DNA from: Pseudomonadota bacterium
Lineage (GTDB): Bacteria; Pseudomonadota; Gammaproteobacteria; Burkholderiales; Burkholderiaceae_C
DNA: 9,649 nucleotides
Reading direction: 5' to 3'
Assembly: GCA_030918015.1 (NCBI GenBank)
Contig: JAUPTP010000043.1
Coordinates: 1-9,649, forward strand
Shown: one piece after another, positions 1 through 5,968 of the stretch
How the letters are laid out: the number at the start of each line of letters is the position of its first letter
Numbering within the stretch: position 1 is the first letter of the stretch
The notes under the pieces: generated by a model
Told to the model about the DNA's origin: nothing
The model's input: only the letters and a program-made list of their open reading frames with translations
The model's database searches: none
Translations under genes and position numbers: made by a program

Positions 1-312
1 GCCAAGCACGGCGTCATCGGCCTGACCAAGGTGACCGCGCTGGAGAACGCCACCACCGGCGTGACCTGCAACGCGATCTGCCCGGGCTGGGTGCTCACGC
101 CGCTGGTGCAGAAGCAGGTCGATGCGCGCGCCGCCCGGGACGGCGTCGACAACGACGAGGCGGTGCGCCAGCTGCTGGGCGAGAAGCAGCCCTCGCTGCA
201 GTTCACCACGCCCGAGCAGCTCGGCGAGCTGGCGGTCTTCCTGTGTTCGCCGGCGGCCGACAACGTGCGCGGCGTGGCCTGGAACGTCGACGGCGGCTGG
301 ACCGCTCAGTAA
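1..312 (+). CDS. bdhA: 3-hydroxybutyrate dehydrogenase, C-terminal part (5' end outside window)
   Basis: This is a short-chain dehydrogenase/reductase (SDR) that most likely interconverts D-3-hydroxybutyrate and acetoacetate with NAD(H), in the cytoplasm, as part of polyhydroxybutyrate or ketone-body turnover. The reading frame is open from base 1 and ends in TAA at 310-312, giving 103 codons of a family usually near 260 residues. The first visible residues, AKHGVIGLTKVTALE, sit at the end of the SDR YxxxK motif. The Lys at codon 2 should be the catalytic lysine, so the tyrosine lies just outside the window. The NAICPGWVLTPLVQKQ stretch is the SDR cofactor-side PG motif in the form typical of 3-hydroxybutyrate dehydrogenases. 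The C-terminal GVAWNVDGGWTAQ is the usual SDR ending. The Rossmann half is not visible, so a related SDR with another substrate is possible. The next gene converges on it. Confidence 0.85.
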   Translation, partial: AKHGVIGLTKVTALENATTGVTCNAICPGWVLTPLVQKQVDARAARDGVDNDEAVRQLLGEKQPSLQFTTPEQLGELAVFLCSPAADNVRGVAWNVDGGWTAQ

Positions 313-321
313 AAGAGAGGG

Positions 322-341
322 GAGACGGCCGGCGCCGTCTC
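322..341 (-). terminator. GC-rich stem-loop, likely terminator of the SIMPL-domain gene
   Basis: GAGACGGC (322-329) and GCCGTCTC (334-341) form a perfect 8-bp stem around a 4-base loop. Read on the minus strand, the hairpin is followed by CCCTCTCTTTT, a U-rich tail that fits intrinsic termination of the leftward gene. On the plus strand no T-run follows, so termination of the dehydrogenase transcript is less certain. The stem begins inside the stop codon (340-342) of the minus-strand gene and ends 9 bp after the plus-strand stop. Confidence 0.65.
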
Positions 342-1092
342 AGCGCGTCATCGTGACGGTGCCCTGCACCGTCACGCCCAGCGTGGCCTGACCGCCCTCG
401 GTGGGCAGCGGCGTCGCCGGCAGGGCCTCGGCCGCGACGGCCATGCGGGCCATCATGACCGGCCGCGCCCCGGCTTCGGTCTCGGCATCCTGCACCGTCA
501 CCTCGCGCACCACGAAGCCGGTGTAGCCGAACTGGCGCGACATCTCCTCGGCACGCTCGCGAAAGCGCCGGATCGCCTGCTCGGTCAGCGCCGACTCGTG
601 ACGCTCGCGGGCCTCGCGCGACAGGGCGTAGCTGGTCGAGACGATGCTCAGGCCATTGAGCCGCGTGGCCGTGGCCGCGATGCGGGCCACGTCGCGGCCT
701 TCGAGCGTGAGTCCCGCGCTGCCGGCCCAGCCCGCGATGCGCCCGTCGCGGCCGTACCGCGGCTGGATCGAGAAGCCGCTGGTGCGCACCGTCATCGCGG
801 CACCTTCCGCGGCGCGGCGCGCCTCCGCCAGGGCGGCATCGAGCACCTGCTTCAAGGCATTCTGGACCTGCGCGGCATCGCTGCCCTCGCGCATCACCTG
901 CAGCGACACGCCGAGCTGATCGCGGGGCACCTGCATCTGCGCGCTGGCCGAGAAGTTCATCTGGTGCCCGGCCGGGGCCGGCAGGCCGGCGGTCTGCGCC
1001 TGGACTGCGGCCGCCATCAGCAGCGCCCCGGCGCTCAGGCCCCGCCGGGCGGACAGGCGCAGGCGCGCGCCAAGGCAATCTCGGATCTTCAT
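340..1092 (-). CDS. SIMPL-domain (DUF541) periplasmic protein
   Basis: This is a predicted secreted protein of 250 residues with a SIMPL/DUF541 domain, the family that includes E. coli YggE, which has been linked to oxidative-stress defence. The molecular function of the family is not established. Residues 1-32 look like a Sec signal peptide: basic MKIRDCLGARLRLSARR, then hydrophobic LSAGALLMAAAV, with an AxA-type cleavage site at AVQA/QT. The mature part starts with the HQMNFSASAQMQVPRDQL strand. It continues with a helical segment rich in Ala and Gln (71-98), the TVRTSGFSIQPRY strand and GWAGSAGLTLEGRD, and ends in a beta-strand, GVTVQGTVTMTR. These are typical SIMPL landmarks. I chose the ATG at 1092. 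An in-frame GTG at 1110 would add six residues (MEPLIV) before the basic region and has no better ribosome site. GGAG lies 12 bases before the ATG, which is rather far. The gene stands alone, divergent from ompR and convergent with the dehydrogenase. Confidence 0.85.
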   Translation of the reverse strand: MKIRDCLGARLRLSARRGLSAGALLMAAAVQAQTAGLPAPAGHQMNFSASAQMQVPRDQLGVSLQVMREGSDAAQVQNALKQVLDAALAEARRAAEGAAMTVRTSGFSIQPRYGRDGRIAGWAGSAGLTLEGRDVARIAATATRLNGLSIVSTSYALSREARERHESALTEQAIRRFRERAEEMSRQFGYTGFVVREVTVQDAETEAGARPVMMARMAVAAEALPATPLPTEGGQATLGVTVQGTVTMTR

Positions 1093-1163
1093 CACGATGA
1101 GGGGCTCCACGACAGGGTCATGCGGATTGAACGATCATGGAGCGCCTTGCGATGACAGATATC

Positions 1164-1176
1164 GTGAATAATTCAC
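1164..1176. promoter_or_regulatory. 13-bp palindrome in the divergent SIMPL/ompR intergenic region
   Basis: GTGAAT-A-ATTCAC is a perfect inverted repeat with 6-bp arms around a single central base. It lies about 70 bp upstream of the SIMPL start and 145 bp upstream of the ompR start. The size and tight spacing fit a dimeric transcription-factor site better than an RNA hairpin. I do not recognise the protein that would bind it. The surrounding AT content (1156-1180) is higher than in the neighbouring genes, which fits a promoter region, but I cannot place a convincing -35/-10 pair on either strand. Confidence 0.4.
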
Positions 1177-1193
1177 CGCAATACCGCACGAAA

Positions 1194-1209
1194 GCGCTGA
1201 AATCAGCGC
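1194..1209. promoter_or_regulatory. 16-bp inverted repeat upstream of ompR
   Basis: GCGCTGA (1194-1200) and TCAGCGC (1203-1209) are perfect 7-bp inverted arms separated by AA. A two-base spacer is too short for an RNA hairpin loop, so a dimeric operator is more likely. The repeat lies between the 13-bp palindrome and the TTGTAAC arm in the same divergent intergenic region. Its binding factor is unknown. Confidence 0.4.
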
Positions 1210-1241
1210 ATCGCGGGCCGCTCATTCACAGGGCGCAATAA

Positions 1242-1306
1242 TTGTAACAAGGGGTCAGGCCGGGTGAAAAGCCGAGGCGACCTGCGCAAAATCCCCCCTG
1301 TTACAA
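1242..1306. promoter_or_regulatory. Inverted TTGTAAC/GTTACAA arms before ompR (possible regulator site or structured leader)
   Basis: TTGTAAC at 1242-1248 is mirrored by GTTACAA at 1300-1306. The match extends inward (AAGGGG at 1249-1254 against CCCCT at 1295-1299) with one bulged base, giving about 12 bp of complementarity around a 40-base loop. GTTACA is a core found in target sites of several OmpR-family regulators, for example the RstA box. The arms could therefore be two regulator half-sites, perhaps for autoregulation by OmpR. Alternatively, if transcription starts upstream of 1242, the arms would fold the ompR 5' leader and place a stem just before the ribosome site at 1311. The sequence does not decide between these. 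Confidence 0.4.
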
Positions 1307-1310
1307 ATCC

Positions 1311-1314
1311 GGAG
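1311..1314 (+). promoter_or_regulatory. Ribosome binding site of ompR
   Basis: GGAG lies six bases before the ATG at 1321 and is the best Shine-Dalgarno match in this leader. It decides the start. The frame is open further upstream, from a GTG at 1264, but that extension would be 19 residues not seen in OmpR proteins. Confidence 0.7.
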
Positions 1315-1320
1315 CCCCTG

Positions 1321-2055
1321 ATGAACACCGCCAACGCCCAGCGCACCGACCGGATCGTCGTCGTCGACGACGATGCACGCATCCGTGACCTGCTGCGCCG
1401 CTACCTGACCCAGGAAGGCTTCGAGGTGCTGCTGGCCGAGGATGCCAAGGCGCTCAACCGCATCCTGACCCGCGAGACGATCGACCTGATCGTGCTCGAC
1501 CTGATGCTGCCGGGCGAGGACGGCCTGTCGATCTGCCGCCGCCTGCGCGCGGCCAACGACCTGACCCCGATCATCATGCTGACCGCCAAGGTCGAGGATG
1601 TCGACCGCATCGTCGGTCTCGAGGTCGGCGCCGACGACTACCTGCCCAAGCCCTTCAACCCGCGCGAGCTGCTGGCGCGCATCCACGCGGTGCTGCGCCG
1701 TCGTCCGGTGATGGAGGCGCCGGGGGCCCCGTCACGCGAGGCGCAGACGGTCGTGTTCGGCCCGTTCGAGTTCGATCTGGCGCTGCGCCGCCTGACCCGC
1801 GACGGCGAGGTGATCTCGCTGACCACCGGCGAGTTCTCGATGCTCAAGGCCCTGGTGCGCCACCCGCGCCAGCCGCTGAGCCGCGACAAGCTGGCGCAGC
1901 TGGCGCGCGGCCGCGAGTTCGAGCCCTTCGACCGCAGCCTCGACGTGCAGGTCTCGCGCCTGCGCAAGATGATCGAGCCCGATCCCTCGCAGCCGCGCTA
2001 CATCCAGACGGTGTGGGGCGTGGGCTACGTCTTCGTGCCGGATGGCGCGGCCTGA
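1321..2055 (+). CDS. ompR: OmpR-type DNA-binding response regulator
   Basis: This is a cytoplasmic response regulator of 244 residues that is phosphorylated by EnvZ and controls envelope/porin genes in response to osmolarity. The receiver domain (about 10-125) shows the acidic pair in VVVDDDAR (D16, D17), the phospho-acceptor D60 in IVLDLMLPGEDGLSICRR, T88 in MLTAK and K110 in YLPKPFNPRELLARI. The C-terminal winged-helix domain (about 143-241) has SLTTGEFSMLKALVRHP, the recognition-helix region DRSLDVQVSRLRKMIE, and the ending YIQTVWGVGYVFVPDG. These are near-identical to the enteric OmpR signature as I remember it, so this is OmpR proper rather than another family member. In the loop after the conserved Thr, Val91 stands where enteric OmpR has Gly. 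The gene precedes envZ by 116 bp and has its own ribosome site. Three inverted repeats upstream may regulate it. Confidence 0.95.
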   Translation: MNTANAQRTDRIVVVDDDARIRDLLRRYLTQEGFEVLLAEDAKALNRILTRETIDLIVLDLMLPGEDGLSICRRLRAANDLTPIIMLTAKVEDVDRIVGLEVGADDYLPKPFNPRELLARIHAVLRRRPVMEAPGAPSREAQTVVFGPFEFDLALRRLTRDGEVISLTTGEFSMLKALVRHPRQPLSRDKLAQLARGREFEPFDRSLDVQVSRLRKMIEPDPSQPRYIQTVWGVGYVFVPDGAA

Positions 2056-2059
2056 GAAC

Positions 2060-2118
2060 GAAACCGACACATTTGGTTTCAGGATGCCGGATGATGTGAA
2101 CTGCATCACGGTCATCCT
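2060..2118 (+). other. Two tandem stem-loops in the ompR-envZ gap
   Basis: The first element pairs GAAACC (2060-2065) with GGTTTC (2075-2080) around a 9-base loop. The second starts immediately after it. AGGATG (2081-2086) pairs with CATCCT (2113-2118), CCG (2087-2089) with CGG (2109-2111), and TGATG (2092-2096) with CATCA (2104-2108). That makes 14 pairs with two small bulges and a 7-base loop. No T-run follows either stem, so a strong intrinsic terminator is unlikely. mRNA processing, 3'-end protection of the ompR message or partial attenuation before envZ would fit better. Confidence 0.5.
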
Positions 2119-2171
2119 TCGAGCCGCAGCCTCGGGCCGTGGTGACCGACAGACGCTGCCGACCTGATCTC

Positions 2172-3593
2172 ATGGCCTCGACCACCACCTCGTCTTCCTA
2201 TTCGACGCCCGAGCGCGAGCCCCTGCCGCGCATGCTGCTGCGGGGCCTGAGCCAGCTGGTTCGCCGGCACATGCCGATGAGCCTGTTCTGGCGGACCTTC
2301 CTGCTGCTGTCGCTGATGCTGGGCGTGGGCATCATGGGCTGGGTCTACACGCTGCGCTTTCTCGAGCTCGAGCCGCGGGGCGTGCAGGCCGCGCAGCAGA
2401 TCGCCAGCCTGGTGAACCTGTCGCGCTCGGCGCTGCGCTACACCGATCAGGTCAACCGGGTGGCGCTGGTGAAGAACATCGCCGAGCAGGAAGCCGTGAA
2501 GCTGCAGCCGCGCGAACCCAACGACCGCTGGCAGCCCTTCGAGGTCGATCGCTTCACCCGCGCGGTGGGCTCGGAGCTGCGCAGCCAGCTCGGGCCCCAG
2601 ACCATCGTGGCCAGCAGCGTCAACGGCCAGTCCGGGCTGTGGGTGGGTTTCCTGATCGAGACGGACAACTACTGGCTGCAGGCCGACCGCAACCGGGTGC
2701 AGCCTGCGGTCACCGGCAAGACGACCTTCGTCGTCATGAGCCTGACCTTCCTGCTGACGCTGGGCGGCTCGGCGCTGATCGCGGGGCTGATCAACCGGCC
2801 GCTGCGCCAGCTCTCCTTCGCGGCCAGCCGCATCCGCGACGGCGAGTATGCCGAGCGCCTCGACGAGGACACCGCCACCCGCGAGATCCGCGAGGTCAAC
2901 CGCGGCTTCAACCGCATGGCGCGCGAGCTGGCCAAGATCGAGGACGACCGCGCGGTGATGCTCGCCGGCATCAGCCATGACCTGCGCACGCCGCTGGCGC
3001 GCATCCGCCTCGAGACCGAGATGAGCGTCTACGACGAGGAGGCCAAGCGCAACATGGCCGCCGACATCGACCAGCTCGACGCGATCATCGACAAGTTCAT
3101 GGACTACGCGCGGCCCACCGAGGTCAAGCTCGCGCCGATCGTGCTGGCGGTGCTGCTCGACACGGTGATCCGCCGGGTCAACGGCGAGCACCTGAAGGTG
3201 AGCGCGCGCGTCACCACCGATGTGCGGGTGCTGGCCGACGAGACCGACCTGGACCGCGTCTTCGCCAACCTGTTCGAGAACGCGCGCCGCTACGCCCAGG
3301 ACGAGGACGGTGTGGCCAAGGTCTCGGTGACCTTCGCCCGCGCGGGCGAATGGGTGCTGGTGAGCGTGCGCGACGAGGGCCCCGGCGTCAGCCCCGAGCA
3401 GCTCGCCCGGCTGACCACGCCCTTCTACCGCGGCGACAAGGCCCGCACCCACACCCACTCGACCGGCGCCGGCCTGGGCCTGGCGATCGTCGACAAGACG
3501 GTGACGCGCATGGGCGGCCAGCTCGAGCTGGGCAACGCGCCCGGCGGCGGCTTCGTCGCCTACGTCAAGCTGCGCCGCGCGCCGTCTCTCTGA
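2172..3593 (+). CDS. envZ: EnvZ-type osmosensor histidine kinase
   Basis: This is an inner-membrane sensor kinase/phosphatase, about 473 residues, partner of the OmpR encoded just upstream. The first transmembrane segment is at about 38-60 (FLLLSLMLGVGIMGWVY). A periplasmic domain of about 125 residues follows, then the second transmembrane segment at 185-208 (FVVMSLTFLLTLGGSALIAGL). A HAMP linker with RPLRQLSFAASRIRDGEY follows. The H-box ISHDLRTPLARIRLETEM carries the phospho-acceptor His269 and matches the EnvZ form of the motif. The ATPase domain shows the N-box NLFENARRYA, G1 RDEGPGV and G2 STGAGLGLAI. Start choice is uncertain. The frame is open from a GTG at 2139, and other ATGs lie at 2232 and 2271, none with a clear ribosome site; I chose the ATG at 2172. 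The last 34 bp overlap the end of the convergent PAS kinase gene. Confidence 0.93.
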   Translation: MASTTTSSSYSTPEREPLPRMLLRGLSQLVRRHMPMSLFWRTFLLLSLMLGVGIMGWVYTLRFLELEPRGVQAAQQIASLVNLSRSALRYTDQVNRVALVKNIAEQEAVKLQPREPNDRWQPFEVDRFTRAVGSELRSQLGPQTIVASSVNGQSGLWVGFLIETDNYWLQADRNRVQPAVTGKTTFVVMSLTFLLTLGGSALIAGLINRPLRQLSFAASRIRDGEYAERLDEDTATREIREVNRGFNRMARELAKIEDDRAVMLAGISHDLRTPLARIRLETEMSVYDEEAKRNMAADIDQLDAIIDKFMDYARPTEVKLAPIVLAVLLDTVIRRVNGEHLKVSARVTTDVRVLADETDLDRVFANLFENARRYAQDEDGVAKVSVTFARAGEWVLVSVRDEGPGVSPEQLARLTTPFYRGDKARTHTHSTGAGLGLAIVDKTVTRMGGQLELGNAPGGGFVAYVKLRRAPSL

Positions 3594-5968
3594 TCCCGCT
3601 TCTTGGCGCCCGGACCGCCCGCTGGCGAGCCGGGACGCAGCGTCAGCACGAAGGTCGCGCCCTGGTCGGGGGCGCTCGTGGCCCGCACCTGGCCGCCCAT
3701 GCGCTGCATCGCCTTGCGCACCAGCGCCAGGCCGATGCCGGTGCCGGGGTAGTCTTCCATGCGCTGCAGGCGCTGGAAGATCTCGAAGATGCGGTCGTGA
3801 TAGGCCATGTCGAAGCCGATGCCGTTGTCCGACAGGCTCAGCGCGATGTCACCGGCCTGGCCGGGCGGGCTGTCTTCGGCCTGCACCAGGCGCGCCGACA
3901 GGCGCAGGCGCGGCGGGGTGCGGCTGGCGCTGAACTTCAGCGCATTGGCCAGCAGGTTGCGCAAAGCCAGCCGCAGCCCTTCCGGATCGGCCCGCACCTG
4001 CAGCCCCTCGGGCACCTCGACCTCCAGGACCGCGCCGGTCCGCGCGATCTCCGCGCCGCTCTCCTCCAGGATCTGCCGCACGAGCAGGCCCAGGTCCAGG
4101 TCCTGGATCGACAGGGCGCGGCGCTCCATGCGGGCATAGGCCAGCAGATCGTCGATCAGGTGGCCCATGCGGCGCGTGCCCTCCTGGATGCGGCGAGCAA
4201 ACAGCCGACCCTCGTCGCCGAGCGACTCGGCATGGTCCTCCAGCAGCAGCCGGGTGTAGCCCTCGACCCCGCGCAGCGGCGCCTTGAGGTCGTGCGAGAC
4301 GGTGTAGACGAAGCTCTCCAGCGACTGGTTGAGCTCGGTGAGCTCGCGGGTGCGCGCCTCGACGCGCTGCTCGAGCTCGAGGTTGGCATGGCGCAGCGCC
4401 TCCTCGGCCAGCCGGGTGTCGGTCACGTCCAGCACGGTGCCGATGAAACGGCGCACCTGCCCGTCCGGACAGGTCTCGGGGTGGATGGTGACGCTGAACC
4501 AGCGCACCGGCCCCAGATCCGGGTGGCGCCTGAACAGCACGGTGGCGCGCTCGGGCGGCACGCCCTGGGCGAAGGCCTGCAGCATCTGGCGCACCGCCGC
4601 CTGGTCCTGCTCGTGGGCCTGGGCGACGAAATCCTCGAAGCTGGGCACGCCCCGGGCCGGATCGATCCCGAAGAGCTCGAACATCTGCGCCGACCACCAG
4701 CCGCGGCCATGCTCGACGTCGTAGGACCAGCTGCCCAGCCGGGCATGCGCCTCGGCCTCGCGCAGCCGCCGCACCTGCAGGGCCAGTTCGGCGCGGGCGG
4801 CGTGCAGCTCGGTGACATCCAGCAGCACGCCGTGGATGTCGCGCACCGACCCGTTCGGCTCGCGGGCCAGCCAGGTGCGGTCCTCGATCCACATCCAGTG
4901 GCCGTCGCCGTGGCGCAGACGATATTCCTGCCGGTACTCGTCCGGGCCGACGGCCAGATGGCGCGACACGTCCAGGCTCACCCGGTCCAGATCTTCCGGA
5001 TGGATCAGGCGCGCGTAGCGCACCCGGCCCGACAGGAGGTCCTCGCGCGAGTGGCCCCAGAGCTGGATGTTCTCGCCGACCTGGCGCACCGGCCAGCCCT
5101 CGGCGTTGCGCCAGGTGATCACCACCACGGGCGAATGCGCGATGTGATCGGCCAGCTGCTGCAGCTCGGCCTGGCGCAGCTGCAGCTCGGTGGCCATGCG
5201 GTCCACGGCCCGCCCGATCAGGGCCAGCTCGTCGGCCCCCTTCAGGCCGGTCCGGGCGGAGAGGTCGCCCTGGGCCAGCCGCATGGCCGTGCGGTGCAGC
5301 TGGTCGGTGCGACGGAACCACAGCAGGTGCAGCAGCAGCCCGAACAGCGACACCCCCAGCAGCGTGAAGAAGAACTGCCGGAGCAGATCCGCACGGGCCT
5401 GCGCCTGGCGCACGGCCAGCACATGGCCCAGGTCGGCGCGCACCAGCAGCGTGCGATCGGGTTCGATCCGCACCGCGCCCAGCAGCAGCCGCCGGGTTCC
5501 GTCGGGCGCGACGGCCGGCTCCACGAGCAGCTCCGCGCGGACACGCTGCAGCAGCCCGAGCAGGCTGTCGCGCTCGAGCGGCGGCAGGGCGATCAGCACG
5601 GTCGAGAGGCGCCGCCCAGTCTCGGCCCGCGAGAACGCGCCGAGGATGCGGCCATCCGGCTCGACCAGCCAGGCCTGCATCAGGCCCTCGTGCAGCGCCA
5701 TGCCGGCCACCAGCCGGCGAACCTGGGCCATCTCGCCGCGGCCGATCACCTGCGCCAGTCGGCCCTGCTCCAGGGCCAGGCGCTCGACCAGGCGCTGACG
5801 TTCGGCCTGCATCAGCCCCGTCTCCAGCTCGACCAGGCGGATCTGGTGACCCAGCAGCGTCACCACCAGGGCCAGCGACAGCAGCAGCAGCGGCAGCAGC
5901 ACGCGGGCCGGCCAGCGCAGCAGCCAGTCGCTGCGTCGCCCCGGAGCCACGGCCGGACGGGCGATCAT
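3560..5968 (-). CDS. Membrane PAS-PAS sensor histidine kinase, coupled to a binding protein
   Basis: This is a hybrid-free sensor histidine kinase of 802 residues. In order: transmembrane segment 1 (about 22-41, ARVLLPLLLLSLALVVTLLG), a periplasmic region of about 155 residues starting with long helices, transmembrane segment 2 (about 197-217, FFFTLLGVSLFGLLLHLLW), HAMP (about 217-265), PAS 1 (about 267-389, ending GVLLDVTELHAARAE), PAS 2 (about 404-519, ending GTVLDVTDTRLAEEAL), and a coiled coil (517-549). The HisKA H-box follows with phospho-acceptor His559 in YTVSHDLKAPLRGVEGY, then the ATPase N-box NLLANALKF, G1 DNGIGFD, F-box IFEIFQRL and G2 GTGIGLAL. The H-box resembles phytochrome-like kinases. 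The ATG at 5968 overlaps the upstream gene's TGA as ATGA. A GTG at 6001 is possible but less likely. There is no receiver domain and no response regulator beside it. The 23-residue basic tail after the ATPase domain overlaps envZ. The ligand is unknown. Confidence 0.9.
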   Translation of the reverse strand: MIARPAVAPGRRSDWLLRWPARVLLPLLLLSLALVVTLLGHQIRLVELETGLMQAERQRLVERLALEQGRLAQVIGRGEMAQVRRLVAGMALHEGLMQAWLVEPDGRILGAFSRAETGRRLSTVLIALPPLERDSLLGLLQRVRAELLVEPAVAPDGTRRLLLGAVRIEPDRTLLVRADLGHVLAVRQAQARADLLRQFFFTLLGVSLFGLLLHLLWFRRTDQLHRTAMRLAQGDLSARTGLKGADELALIGRAVDRMATELQLRQAELQQLADHIAHSPVVVITWRNAEGWPVRQVGENIQLWGHSREDLLSGRVRYARLIHPEDLDRVSLDVSRHLAVGPDEYRQEYRLRHGDGHWMWIEDRTWLAREPNGSVRDIHGVLLDVTELHAARAELALQVRRLREAEAHARLGSWSYDVEHGRGWWSAQMFELFGIDPARGVPSFEDFVAQAHEQDQAAVRQMLQAFAQGVPPERATVLFRRHPDLGPVRWFSVTIHPETCPDGQVRRFIGTVLDVTDTRLAEEALRHANLELEQRVEARTRELTELNQSLESFVYTVSHDLKAPLRGVEGYTRLLLEDHAESLGDEGRLFARRIQEGTRRMGHLIDDLLAYARMERRALSIQDLDLGLLVRQILEESGAEIARTGAVLEVEVPEGLQVRADPEGLRLALRNLLANALKFSASRTPPRLRLSARLVQAEDSPPGQAGDIALSLSDNGIGFDMAYHDRIFEIFQRLQRMEDYPGTGIGLALVRKAMQRMGGQVRATSAPDQGATFVLTLRPGSPAGGPGAKKRDQRDGARRSLT

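Noticed and set aside
1093..1163. Sigma-70 promoter candidates for SIMPL and ompR (TTGAAC at 1127, TTGCGA at 1147)
   Set aside because: Neither -35-like hexamer has a -10-like partner at a normal spacing.
2112..3458. 448-codon open frame on the minus strand, antisense to envZ
   Set aside because: It has shadow composition (His, Gln, Ala, Arg) and no motif; envZ on the other strand is certain.
5878..5900. GCA/CAG-type triplet run resembling a microsatellite
   Set aside because: It encodes the Leu-rich first transmembrane segment of the PAS kinase through CTG codons, so coding bias explains it.
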